Shown here: piece by piece, positions 11,273 to 21,481 of the stretch
Layout: each line of letters starts with the position of its first letter
Position numbering within the stretch: the first letter of the stretch is position 1
Assembly (NCBI RefSeq): GCF_900107775.1
Contig: NZ_FNRF01000004.1
Span: 62,001 to 126,000 of the forward strand
DNA from: Xylanibacter ruminicola
GTDB lineage: Bacteria > Bacteroidota > Bacteroidia > Bacteroidales > Bacteroidaceae
Reading direction: 5' to 3'
DNA length: 64,000 bases
Program-made: the position numbers and the translations under genes
The notes under the pieces: generated by a model
Databases searched by the model: none
What the model was told of the DNA's origin: nothing
What the model saw: the letters and a program-made list of their open reading frames with translations, nothing else

Positions 11273-11949
11273 GAATAGATATTATAACCGTACTGCCAGA
11301 AATGTTGGAAGGCTTTGTACACGAGTCGATTCTGGCAAGAGCAGAGAAGAAGGGACTGGCAGAAATCCGTTTGCACAACCTGAGAGACTACACACTTGAC
11401 AAATGGCGCCGCGTGGATGATTACCCATACGGCGGCAGTGCAGGCATGGTGATGCAGTGCGAGCCTATCGACCGTTGTATCACAGCCCTGAAAGCTGAGC
11501 GCGACTATGATGAAGTGATCTATACATCGCCCGACGGTGAGCGTTTCGACCAGCACATGGCCAACGACCTCTCAATGAAGGGCAACCTGATTATATTGGC
11601 TGGCCACTATAAGGGTATCGACCAGCGTATCCGTGAGCACCTGATAACCAAAGAGATTTCTATCGGCGACTTTGTGCTGACGGGGGGCGAACTGGTGGCA
11701 GCAATGATTGCCGATGCCATTGTGCGTGTGGTGCCAGGCGTGATTGGTGACGAACAGAGTGCACTGAGCGATTGTTTCCAGGATGACATTCTGGCGGCTC
11801 CTATCTACACACGCCCAGCCGACTACAAAGGTTGGAAGGTGCCCGAGATACTGCTGAGCGGCAATGAGGCCAAGATCCGCGAATGGGAGTTTGAACAGGC
11901 CATGGAGCGTACACGCCGTCTCCGTCCCGACTTACTAAAAGAGAAATAA
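11269..11949 (+). CDS. trmD: tRNA (guanine-N1)-methyltransferase
   Basis: TrmD methylates G37 of tRNAs that read CNN codons, preventing +1 frameshifting. The 226-residue SPOUT enzyme shows the knot region ([31 protein letters not shown]) and the C-terminal [18 protein letters not shown] segment. It starts inside the stop of the patatin gene and is closed by a strong hairpin. Confidence 0.97.
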   Translation: MRIDIITVLPEMLEGFVHESILARAEKKGLAEIRLHNLRDYTLDKWRRVDDYPYGGSAGMVMQCEPIDRCITALKAERDYDEVIYTSPDGERFDQHMANDLSMKGNLIILAGHYKGIDQRIREHLITKEISIGDFVLTGGELVAAMIADAIVRVVPGVIGDEQSALSDCFQDDILAAPIYTRPADYKGWKVPEILLSGNEAKIREWEFEQAMERTRRLRPDLLKEK

Positions 11950-11950
11950 A

Positions 11951-11980
11951 AAAATGGTGCTCGAGTTGAGCACCATTTTT
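11951..11980. terminator. Bidirectional terminator between trmD and trpS
   Basis: AAATGGTGCTC and GAGCACCATTT form a perfect stem of about 10 bp with a short loop, with A-run before and T-run after, so it can serve both convergent genes. Confidence 0.85.
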
Positions 11981-11984
11981 GTTT

Positions 11985-13142
<1,158 letters not shown>

Positions 13143-13235
13143 TTATTGTAAAAAATAGGGGTAAAGGGATGGCTTTTTGATAAATAATGTGTATCTTTGC
13201 CGACAAATTGATAAAATTAAACGTATTTTCGACAA

Positions 13236-14636
13236 ATGTTTAGCATAGATACTTATATTAAGAGACGCGAAGAACTGAAGAAACTCGTAGGCGAAGGAGT
13301 TATTATTCTGTTTGGAAACAACGATGCACCGGTTAATTATCCGGCCAACGCTTATGCTCCTATGCGACAGGATTCTTCATTTCTTTACTACTTTGGACAG
13401 CACCGCGACGGACTGGTAGGTGTGATTGATATCGACAACAACGAAGAGATGATTTTTGGCGATGATATCGACGTAGAGGATATCGTATGGATGGGCTTTA
13501 CACCATCGGTAGCCGATCTGGCTGCTGAGGTTGGTGTAAAGAAGACTGCTCCTATGAAGGAACTGGCTACATATATCCATCACCTCTCAACCAACACTAA
13601 ATATCACTTCCTGCCCCCATACCGTTTCGATACCAAGATACAGATTATGGACCTGCTGGGCATTCATCCCAACCAGCAGAAGGAGCAGGCCTCGTTGCAG
13701 CTGATTAAGGCTGTAGTAAAAATGCGCGCCACCAAGGAGCCACAGGAGATTGATGCCATTGAGCGTGCCTGCGAGGTGGGCTATATGATGCATACCACAG
13801 CCCAGAAGCTGATTCGTCCAGGTGTAACCGAGCGTTATATCGGCGGACAGGTGGACGGTATCGCCCGCAGTTTGGCTCAAGGTACCAGCTTTGCAACTAT
13901 CTTCAGTCAGCATGGCGAGATTATGCACGGCAACCCATCGGATGCTAAACTGGAAGCAGGCCGACTGGCTCTTTGCGATGCAGGATGCGAACTCGACGAC
14001 TATTGCTCGGATCACACCCGCACCATGCCTGTTAACGGCAAGTTCAGTCAGCGCCAGTTGGAAATCTACTCGATTGTAGAGGCTTGTCACGACTATGCTA
14101 TCGAGGTGGCTAAACCAGGCGTAAAATATATGGATGTGCACTTTGCAGTATGCCGACTGATGACAGAGCGTCTGAAGGAGCTCGGGTTGATGAAGGGTGA
14201 TACCGACGAGGCCGTTCGTGCCGGCGCCCATGCCATGTTCCTGCCTCACGGACTGGGACACATGATGGGTATGGACGTTCACGACATGGAAGGACTGGGT
14301 CAGATTTACGTAGGTTTTGACGAGGAGACACGTCCTAACCTCGAGCAGTTTGGTACCAACTGTCTGCGTATGGGCCGCAAGCTTGAAGAGGGCTTTGTGA
14401 TTACCGACGAGCCTGGTATCTACTTTATTCCACAGCTCATCGACGAGTGGAAGGCCAGCGGACACTGCAAGGAGTTCCTTAACTTCGACAAGCTCGAAAC
14501 CTACAAGGACTTTGGCGGTATTCGCATTGAGGACGACATCCTAATAACCAAGGATGGTTGCCGATTCCTGGGCAAAAACAGAATTCCTTATCACCCCAAG
14601 GATGTTGAGGAGTTTATGGCAATGAATAATCAATAA
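13236..14636 (+). CDS. Aminopeptidase P family protein (M24)
   Basis: The 466-residue Xaa-Pro aminopeptidase removes N-terminal residues before proline. It has the creatinase N-domain (about 1-170) and a pita-bread catalytic domain with dinuclear-metal ligands in LCDAGCELDDYCSDHTRTMP, HGLGHMMGMDVHD, ITDEPGIYF and the C-terminal GGIRIEDDILIT. It is cytosolic (no signal peptide). A -7 box TATCTTTG is at 13192-13199. It is followed after 19 bp by a secreted C1 peptidase. Confidence 0.94.
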   Translation: MFSIDTYIKRREELKKLVGEGVIILFGNNDAPVNYPANAYAPMRQDSSFLYYFGQHRDGLVGVIDIDNNEEMIFGDDIDVEDIVWMGFTPSVADLAAEVGVKKTAPMKELATYIHHLSTNTKYHFLPPYRFDTKIQIMDLLGIHPNQQKEQASLQLIKAVVKMRATKEPQEIDAIERACEVGYMMHTTAQKLIRPGVTERYIGGQVDGIARSLAQGTSFATIFSQHGEIMHGNPSDAKLEAGRLALCDAGCELDDYCSDHTRTMPVNGKFSQRQLEIYSIVEACHDYAIEVAKPGVKYMDVHFAVCRLMTERLKELGLMKGDTDEAVRAGAHAMFLPHGLGHMMGMDVHDMEGLGQIYVGFDEETRPNLEQFGTNCLRMGRKLEEGFVITDEPGIYFIPQLIDEWKASGHCKEFLNFDKLETYKDFGGIRIEDDILITKDGCRFLGKNRIPYHPKDVEEFMAMNNQ

Positions 14637-14655
14637 ATTAAAAATAAAAAACAAA

Positions 14656-15861
14656 ATGAAGAAAATGACAACACTCGCACTCGTGGCTATCATGGCCTTG
14701 AGTGCTTCGGCAGCCAAGAAAAAGGCGCCCGCAAAGGATGCGAACAAGCCCGTGTTCACAACCATCAAAGAGAACCCCATCACAAGCATTAAGGACCAGA
14801 ACCGTTCGGGTACGTGCTGGGACTACTCTACCCTCTCTTTCTTTGAGGCTGAGATCCTGAAGGCTACAGGTAAGAGCTATGACCTCGACGAGTCGTTCGT
14901 AGCCAACAAGACCTACATGGATCGTGCCATTCAGGTGGTTCGTTTCCATGGCGATTGCCAGTTCTCTCAGGGTGGAAGTGCTGAGGACGTGCTCCACACA
15001 CTGAAGACCCACGGTATCGTGCCACAGGGCATCATGCCTTTCCCAGGCTCACTCTATGGCGACTCACTCAACAACTTCAACGAGTTCTTTGGCCAGCTTG
15101 AGCCATACGTTGCAGCTATTGCAAAGAGCAGCGCTCGCAAGATTTCTAACCAGTGGAAGGTTGGATTGCAGGGTATCCTGGATGCTTATCTGGGTAAGTG
15201 CCCTGAGAAATTCACTTTCGAGGGCAAGGAGTATACTCCAAAGAGCTTCATGGCTTCGTTAGGCATCAACCTCGACGATTATGTTAGCATTACCAGCTAT
15301 ACTCACCACCCCTTCTACTCTACTTTCGCTGTAGAGGTACAGGACAACTGGCGTTTCCCACAGAGCTACAACCTGCCTATGGACGAGATGATGCGCGTGA
15401 TCGACAACGCTGTTGAGAACGGTTACACCATCGCATGGGGCGGCGACGTATCAGAAGAGGGATTCACACGTAACGGTCTGGCTTATGCAGTTGACGGTAA
15501 AGCTGCTCAGAGCCTCGCTGGTAGCGATATGGCTCGCTGGCTGAACCTGGCTCAGGACAAGAAGCGTAACATCATCGACTCACTGGGTTGCAAGGTGCCT
15601 GAGGTTAAGCCTACACAGGAGATGCGCCAGGAGCGTTTCGACAACTGGGAGCTGACCGACGACCACGGTATGCTGATTTACGGTGTTGCCAAGGATCAGT
15701 ATGGTAAGGAGTATTATCTGGTGAAGAACTCTTGGGGTGAGACTGGTGCCTACAAGGGAATCTGGTATATGACAAAGGATTACATCGCTCTGAACACGAT
15801 GGACTTCCTGATTAATAAGAATGCTATTCCTGCCGACATACGTAAAAAGTTAGGTATCTAA
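14656..15861 (+). CDS. Secreted C1-family peptidase (bleomycin-hydrolase-like)
   Basis: The 401-residue papain-fold peptidase has a signal peptide (MKKMTTLALVAIMALSASA). The catalytic triad is visible: Cys in DQNRSGTCWDYS, His in TDDHGMLIYG, and Asn in VKNSWGETG. It is shorter than canonical PepC/bleomycin hydrolase (about 450). It is paralogous in architecture to the C1 peptidase at 23920-25323. Its stop overlaps the recJ start by one base (TAATG). Confidence 0.92.
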   Translation: MKKMTTLALVAIMALSASAAKKKAPAKDANKPVFTTIKENPITSIKDQNRSGTCWDYSTLSFFEAEILKATGKSYDLDESFVANKTYMDRAIQVVRFHGDCQFSQGGSAEDVLHTLKTHGIVPQGIMPFPGSLYGDSLNNFNEFFGQLEPYVAAIAKSSARKISNQWKVGLQGILDAYLGKCPEKFTFEGKEYTPKSFMASLGINLDDYVSITSYTHHPFYSTFAVEVQDNWRFPQSYNLPMDEMMRVIDNAVENGYTIAWGGDVSEEGFTRNGLAYAVDGKAAQSLAGSDMARWLNLAQDKKRNIIDSLGCKVPEVKPTQEMRQERFDNWELTDDHGMLIYGVAKDQYGKEYYLVKNSWGETGAYKGIWYMTKDYIALNTMDFLINKNAIPADIRKKLGI

Positions 15862-17582
15862 TGCATTTTAAGTGGAATTACCAACCACCTACATCAGAAC
15901 AACAGACGGCGGCTAAGGAGCTTGGAGAGAAAATCGGCATGAGTCCGATACTCGCCAATCTCCTTATCCAACGAGGCATCAAAACGGAGAGCGCTGCCAA
16001 GCGCTTCTTCCGTCCGATGCTCAACGAGCTGATAGATCCGTTCCTGATGAACGACATGGATGTGGCGGTAGACAGGCTCAACGATGCGATGGGGCGCAAA
16101 GAGCGTATCATGGTCTACGGCGACTACGATGTCGATGGATGTACGGCGGTTGCCTTGGTGTACAAATTCCTGCAGCAGTTCTATTCAAATATCGAATATT
16201 ATATCCCCGACCGTTACGACGAAGGATATGGTATCAGTAAGAAAGCACTTGATTATGCTGCAGAAAAAGGCATCAAGCTCATTATAGTACTGGATTGCGG
16301 TATCAAGGCCATCGAAGAGATTGCCTATGCCAAGAGTCTGGGCATTGATTTCATCATTTGCGACCACCACGTGCCCGATGATGAGTTGCCCAATGCTGTC
16401 GCGATACTCAACCCCAAGCGCGAAGATTCCACCTACCCATTCAAAGACCTGTGTGGATGCGGTGTAGGTTTTAAATTTATGCAGGCATTTGCCAAGAACA
16501 ATGGCATCCCATTCTCGCGACTGATACCTCTGCTCGATTTCTGTGCTGTAAGTATTGCAGCTGATATCGTGCCTATCATGGGCGAGAACCGTATTCTGGC
16601 CTACCACGGACTGAAGCAACTGAACCAGAGCCCGTCGGTAGGCTTAAAGGCTATTATTGATATCTGTGGCTTGACCGGACGCGAAATCACTATGAGTGAT
16701 ATCGTATTCAAGATTGGACCACGTATCAATGCATCAGGACGTATGCAGAATGGTACCGAGGCTGTCGACCTGCTGGTTGAGAAAGACCTGAACAAGGCGC
16801 TGGCCGAGGCTAACCATATCAATGAGTACAACGAACAGCGTAAGGATGTTGACAAGCAGATGACCGAAGAGGCCAACCAGATCGTAGAAAAGCTGGAGAG
16901 TCAGAAGCACCACGCCAGTATCGTGCTTTACGACGAGAACTGGAAAAAGGGTGTTATCGGTATTGTGGCTTCGCGACTCACCGAACTTTACTACCGCCCC
17001 ACGGTAGTACTCACCAAGTTCAACGGTATTGCTACAGGTTCGGCCCGCAGTGTGGCTGGCTACGATGTGTATGATGCCATCAAGAGTTGTCGCGACTTGC
17101 TCGAGAACTTTGGCGGTCATACCTATGCTGTAGGTCTTTCGCTCAAGATCGAGAACATCCCTGAGTTCCGCAGCCGCTTCCAGAAATACGTCATGGAGCA
17201 CATTCAGCCTGAACAGACTGAGGCTACACTCGATATCGATGCGGTTATCGACTTTAAGGATGTTACCAAACGTCTGCACAACGACCTGAAGAAGTTTGCA
17301 CCTCATGGGCCCGATAATCCCAAACCATTGTTCTGTACACGCAATGTATACGATTACGGCACCTCGAAGGTTGTGGGTCGCCAGCAGGAGCACATCAAAC
17401 TCGAGCTAGTTGATTCAAAGTCGAGCAACGTGCTCAATGGCATTGCCTTCGGACAGAGTGCATCGGCACGCTACATTAAATCAAAACGTTCGTTTGATAT
17501 TGTCTACACGATTGAAGATAATATCTACAAGCGCACCGAAGTGCAGCTGCAGATCGAAGATATTCAGCCTTCGGAAGATTAA
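15861..17582 (+). CDS. recJ: Single-stranded-DNA-specific exonuclease RecJ
   Basis: RecJ degrades ssDNA 5'-3' in recombination and repair. The 573-residue protein is a DHH phosphoesterase: motif I VYGDYDVDGCTA, motif III ICDHHVPDD, followed by the DHHA1 domain (about 340-450) with GSARSVAGYDVYDAI and FGGHTYAVGLS, and a C-terminal OB fold. It overlaps the upstream peptidase stop and is followed after 14 bp by recQ, so a RecJ/RecQ end-processing pair is co-transcribed. Confidence 0.96.
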   Translation: MHFKWNYQPPTSEQQTAAKELGEKIGMSPILANLLIQRGIKTESAAKRFFRPMLNELIDPFLMNDMDVAVDRLNDAMGRKERIMVYGDYDVDGCTAVALVYKFLQQFYSNIEYYIPDRYDEGYGISKKALDYAAEKGIKLIIVLDCGIKAIEEIAYAKSLGIDFIICDHHVPDDELPNAVAILNPKREDSTYPFKDLCGCGVGFKFMQAFAKNNGIPFSRLIPLLDFCAVSIAADIVPIMGENRILAYHGLKQLNQSPSVGLKAIIDICGLTGREITMSDIVFKIGPRINASGRMQNGTEAVDLLVEKDLNKALAEANHINEYNEQRKDVDKQMTEEANQIVEKLESQKHHASIVLYDENWKKGVIGIVASRLTELYYRPTVVLTKFNGIATGSARSVAGYDVYDAIKSCRDLLENFGGHTYAVGLSLKIENIPEFRSRFQKYVMEHIQPEQTEATLDIDAVIDFKDVTKRLHNDLKKFAPHGPDNPKPLFCTRNVYDYGTSKVVGRQQEHIKLELVDSKSSNVLNGIAFGQSASARYIKSKRSFDIVYTIEDNIYKRTEVQLQIEDIQPSED

Positions 17583-17596
17583 TTGATAATTGAGAA

Positions 17597-19504
17597 TTGA
17601 CAATTGATAATTATAGGGAGATTCTCCATCGCTACTGGGGCTACGATGATTTCCGCGGTATTCAGCGCGAAATCATCGAGTCTATCGGTAGTGGCCACGA
17701 TACATTAGGACTGATGCCTACAGGTGGTGGTAAATCCATTACCTTCCAGGTTCCAGCTTTGGCACACGAGGGCACTTGCATTGTAATTACCCCTCTGATA
17801 GCCCTGATGAAGGACCAGGTTGAGAATCTGCGCCGCAGAGGTATCAAAGCTGCCGCTATCTACAGCGGACTTACCCACGAAGAAATCATTGTAACACTCG
17901 AAAACGCCATCTTTGGCGCCATCAAGCTGCTCTACGTTTCACCTGAGCGACTTTCATCCGACTTATTCCAAACCAAGCTCCGCCACATGAAGGTGAGCTT
18001 TATTACGGTCGACGAAGCCCACTGTATCTCGCAATGGGGTTACGATTTCCGTCCCTCTTATCTGCAGATAGCTAAGATACGCAGTCTGGTGCCAGGTGTG
18101 CCCGTATTGGCACTTACCGCCACAGCAACCCCGCAGGTAGTTGACGATATCCAAGCAAAACTATCAGGCGACTTCTCTGTGTTCAAAATGAGTTTTGAGC
18201 GCAAGAATCTGGCTTATGTGGTAAGGCATGCTGAGGATAAGACTGAACAACTGATACACATTCTGAAACACGTGAAGGGCTCGGCTATTGTGTATGCCCG
18301 CAGTCGCCTGCGCACTAAGGAGTTTGCGCAGATTATCAGTGAGGCCGGTATCACAGCCACATTCTATCATGCAGGTCTTGATGCCAGCACGAAAGATGAG
18401 CGACAGCGCGAATGGCAGGAAAACAAGTATCGTGTAATGGTGGCCACCAACGCTTTTGGAATGGGTATCGACAAGCCCGATGTGCGTGTGGTGATACATA
18501 TGGATTGCCCGGATAGTATCGAGGCCTATTTCCAGGAGGCAGGTCGTGCTGGTCGCGATGGTTTCAAGGCATATGCCGTGCTGCTGTATAACCGCCACGA
18601 CGAAACCAAGCTGAAAAAGCGCATTTCCGACACCTTCCCTGATAAGGATTACATCCGCCAGGTTTATGAGCATCTGGCCTATTATTATCAGATAGGTGTA
18701 GGCTCGGGCTATAACCATACGTTCGAGTTTAATATCGATAAGTTCTGCCACAACTTCAACCACTTCCCTATCCGAGTTGATTCGGCCCTCAAGATTCTGC
18801 AGCGCGCAGGCTATCTGGAATATACAGAGGAGCAGGACAACAAGGCACGCGTTATGTTTACCGTGAGCCGTAACGACCTGTATCGTTTGGAAAACAACAG
18901 TCCGAACGAGGAGGCTATCATCACGGCCCTGCTGCGCAACTACGGCGGCCTGTTTACCGATTACAATTTTATCGACGAGGCTTTCCTGGCGCAGGCCACC
19001 AACTTAAAGCCACAGCAGGTTTACCTGGTACTCAAGAGCTTGTCGCAACGCCATATCCTGCACTTTATCCCACAAAAAAAGACACCTTACATCCGCTACA
19101 CCCAGCGACGCGAGGACAAGGAATTTGTACAGCTGATGCCCGAGGTGTACGAAGAGCGCAAAGTGCAGTTCGAGGCCCACATCAAAGCAATGATCCGCTA
19201 CGCTACCAACGATAAGGTGTGTCGTAGCCGACAGCTGTTACGTTATTTTGGCGAGGAGAACGATCATAATTGCGAGCAGTGCGATGTTTGTCTGGCTCAT
19301 CGCGCTGAGGGCATGGTGGATGAAGACCGCCTAAATGCGGCTGCCCAGAAAATCCTGCAGCTGCTAAATGATGGCAAGCCCCACTTTATTACCGAATTAA
19401 AAAGCATCGAGCTGCCCGTAAGCGAACTCGATGCTGCAATTGAATATCTCACAGACGAAGAATATATCATCCGACTGGAGGATGGTTGTATCGCGAAGTC
19501 TTAA
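17597..19504 (+). CDS. recQ: ATP-dependent DNA helicase RecQ
   Basis: RecQ unwinds DNA 3'-5' and works with RecJ in the RecF pathway. The 635-residue protein has Walker A PTGGGKS (residues 41-47), the DEAH box in TVDEAHCISQWG, motif VI QEAGRAGRDG, and the RQC zinc site (CRSRQLLRYFG...CEQCDVC, about 540-565). The TTG at 17597 is the first start in frame and gives the expected N-terminus; no ATG is available. It lies in an AATTGA-type repeat. The stop is one base from the convergent PurF-like gene's stop. Confidence 0.95.
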   Translation: MTIDNYREILHRYWGYDDFRGIQREIIESIGSGHDTLGLMPTGGGKSITFQVPALAHEGTCIVITPLIALMKDQVENLRRRGIKAAAIYSGLTHEEIIVTLENAIFGAIKLLYVSPERLSSDLFQTKLRHMKVSFITVDEAHCISQWGYDFRPSYLQIAKIRSLVPGVPVLALTATATPQVVDDIQAKLSGDFSVFKMSFERKNLAYVVRHAEDKTEQLIHILKHVKGSAIVYARSRLRTKEFAQIISEAGITATFYHAGLDASTKDERQREWQENKYRVMVATNAFGMGIDKPDVRVVIHMDCPDSIEAYFQEAGRAGRDGFKAYAVLLYNRHDETKLKKRISDTFPDKDYIRQVYEHLAYYYQIGVGSGYNHTFEFNIDKFCHNFNHFPIRVDSALKILQRAGYLEYTEEQDNKARVMFTVSRNDLYRLENNSPNEEAIITALLRNYGGLFTDYNFIDEAFLAQATNLKPQQVYLVLKSLSQRHILHFIPQKKTPYIRYTQRREDKEFVQLMPEVYEERKVQFEAHIKAMIRYATNDKVCRSRQLLRYFGEENDHNCEQCDVCLAHRAEGMVDEDRLNAAAQKILQLLNDGKPHFITELKSIELPVSELDAAIEYLTDEEYIIRLEDGCIAKS

Positions 19505-19505
19505 A

Positions 19506-20957
19506 TTAGAAATCCAACTTAAGCTGACGATCGTCTTCCTTATCATGCTCGTGGCAGTAGCTGCTGCCATCAAAGCAGTGTGTGCAAACACGGCACTTAT
19601 CCATACCAATGCTCTTAACCAAATCCTCGAGCTTAGCAAACTTCAGCGAGGTAAGGCCCAAACGCTTGGCAATCTCATCTACCATACGCTTGTACTCAGG
19701 CGAGTCGGTGGTAGCATACTTCTCCAGGTTCTTCTTATCGTCGCCCTCAAAGTCCTTGATGATACGGCGTGTAATCAACTCCATATCGCTCTTTGACGAG
19801 GTAAAGCCGATGAATGGACAACCATAAACCAATGGAGGACAAGAGATACGGCAGTGCACCTCTTTAGCGCCATACTCAAAGAAAGTCTTCACATTATCCT
19901 TGAGCTGTGTACCACGTACGATAGAGTCGTCGCAGAACACCACGCGCTGATCCTTCAGCAAGGCTGGGTTAGGTATAAGTTTCATCTTAGCCACCAGCGA
20001 ACGGCGCTCCTGGTTACCAGGAGTAAACGAACGGGGCCAGGTTGGTGTGTACTTCAGCACGGCACGCTTGTAAGGTACACCCTTACCCTCGGCATAACCG
20101 AGTGCCATACCAACACCCGAATCGGGCACACCGCAAACGCAGTCAACCTCAGTCTCATCCTTCTCACCCATCATCTTACCATTGGTCTCACGTACATTTT
20201 CTACGTTGATACCATTATAATCTGATGCGGGGAAACCATAGTAAACCCAGAGGAACGAACAGATCTGTTCACGTTTCCAAGGCTCCTGCAGAACCTCGAT
20301 CTTATCGGCAGTAAGATATACAATCTCACCAGGACCAAGGTCTCTTACACGCTTATAGTCGAGATTGGGGAAACTGGTAGTCTCGCTACTTACGGCATAG
20401 GCGCCATCCTTCTGACCAATCACGATAGGTGTGCGGCCCAGGAAGTCGCGGGCAGCAATAATACCCTTCTCGGTCAGAATCAGCATCGAGCACGATCCCT
20501 CAATCTTTTTGTACACCAGGTTGATACCCTCAACAAATGTGCGCCCCATATTGATAAGCAGGGCCACCAGCTCTGTCTGGTTGATGGTATTGGCCGAGTA
20601 CTCACTAAAGTGCATGCGGCGATCCAGCAGCTCTTGTGCTATCTCCTCCAAGTTATTAATCTTTGCTACGGTAACTACTGCATAGCGACCTAAATGCGAG
20701 TTAACGAGTATGGGTTGTGGGTCGGTATCGCTAATAACGCCGATGCCCTGTTTTCCTGAAAACGAGTCGAGTTCATCCTCAAACTTAGAGCGGAAGTAAT
20801 CACGCTCCAGGTTATGGATTTTACGACTAAAACCTTTCTCCTCATCGAAAGTTACCAGTCCTGCACGCTTGGTACCCAGGTGCGAATTATAATCGGTGCC
20901 GTAAAACAGATCGTTTACACAGCACTTTGTGGAAATGGTTCCAAAAAATCCACCCAT
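19506..20957 (-). CDS. Amidophosphoribosyltransferase-like protein lacking the N-terminal Cys
   Basis: The 483-residue protein has the PurF layout: an Ntn-type glutaminase domain followed by a phosphoribosyltransferase domain with the PRPP loop VVFCDDSIVRGTQL (about 339-352). Cysteines at CVCGVPDSG, YGCPF and CRVCTHC correspond to the iron-sulfur ligands of Bacillus-type PurF. However, canonical PurF begins M-C-G and uses that cysteine after Met removal; here the start is MGGFFGTIST, so the nucleophile is absent. It may use free ammonia, take ammonia from a partner, or have another role. Commonly annotated purF in Bacteroidales, but probably a paralogue. Confidence 0.85.
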   Translation of the reverse strand: MGGFFGTISTKCCVNDLFYGTDYNSHLGTKRAGLVTFDEEKGFSRKIHNLERDYFRSKFEDELDSFSGKQGIGVISDTDPQPILVNSHLGRYAVVTVAKINNLEEIAQELLDRRMHFSEYSANTINQTELVALLINMGRTFVEGINLVYKKIEGSCSMLILTEKGIIAARDFLGRTPIVIGQKDGAYAVSSETTSFPNLDYKRVRDLGPGEIVYLTADKIEVLQEPWKREQICSFLWVYYGFPASDYNGINVENVRETNGKMMGEKDETEVDCVCGVPDSGVGMALGYAEGKGVPYKRAVLKYTPTWPRSFTPGNQERRSLVAKMKLIPNPALLKDQRVVFCDDSIVRGTQLKDNVKTFFEYGAKEVHCRISCPPLVYGCPFIGFTSSKSDMELITRRIIKDFEGDDKKNLEKYATTDSPEYKRMVDEIAKRLGLTSLKFAKLEDLVKSIGMDKCRVCTHCFDGSSYCHEHDKEDDRQLKLDF

Positions 20958-20962
20958 ACCTA

Positions 20963-21427
20963 TTAATTAAAATAATACAGGAACGAAGCGATACCCTCGA
21001 GTGCGGGTTTGCGCTGTCCCTCGATTTCAATTCTGAACTCAATCTCTGCCTTACAGATACCACGCAGGTTCTGAATGTTGTGCAACTTGGTTACCAAACG
21101 TACCTTTGAGCCTGTGATAACTGGCTGTCCGAATCGCATCTTGTCCATTCCGTAGTTAACCAGCATCTTGATATTGTTCACCTCGATAATCTGGTCCCAC
21201 ATATAGGGCAACAGCGACAGGGTCAGATAGCCATGAGCGATAGTGCTCTGATACTGACTCTCCTTCTTGGCGCGCTCCACGTCAACGTGAATCCACTGAT
21301 GGTCCAGTGTAGCGTCGGCAAAAAGATTAATACGGTCTTGGTCTACTTGCAGCCAGTCAGAAGCGCCGAGCTCCTCACCCAAGTGGGCTGCGAATTCATC
21401 GTACGAATTAATTACTAATTTTCCCAT
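20963..21427 (-). CDS. MaoC-like (R)-specific enoyl-CoA hydratase family protein
   Basis: The 154-residue hot-dog-fold protein shows the hydratase-2 motif in FADATLDHQWIHVD, with the catalytic Asp and His, followed by TIAHGYLTLSLLP. Family members hydrate trans-2-enoyl-CoA or act on related acyl thioesters. It lies 54 bp downstream of ilvC and 5 bp upstream of the PurF-like gene on the same strand, so all three may share transcripts. The acyl substrate cannot be deduced. Confidence 0.9.
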   Translation of the reverse strand: MGKLVINSYDEFAAHLGEELGASDWLQVDQDRINLFADATLDHQWIHVDVERAKKESQYQSTIAHGYLTLSLLPYMWDQIIEVNNIKMLVNYGMDKMRFGQPVITGSKVRLVTKLHNIQNLRGICKAEIEFRIEIEGQRKPALEGIASFLYYFN

Positions 21428-21443
21428 ATCATATTTTAAAATG

Positions 21444-21475
21444 AATCACGGGGATGCGTGTGCACCCCCGTGATT
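21444..21475 (-). terminator. Strong hairpin between ilvC and the MaoC gene
   Basis: AATCACGGGG and CCCCGTGATT form a perfect 10-bp stem with a 12-nt loop directly after the ilvC stop. Only a short mixed T-run (CATTTTAAA) follows on the minus strand, so it may attenuate rather than stop transcription into the MaoC gene. Confidence 0.6.
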
Positions 21476-21481
21476 GTAGTG

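Noticed and set aside
13587..14465. Long antisense frame (292 codons) opposite the M24 peptidase gene
   Set aside because: The plus-strand gene has all family motifs; the antisense translation is rich in His/Leu/Gln without domains, typical of a shadow frame.
16734..17393. 219-codon frame antisense to recJ
   Set aside because: RecJ motifs are on the plus strand; the antisense product has no recognisable features.
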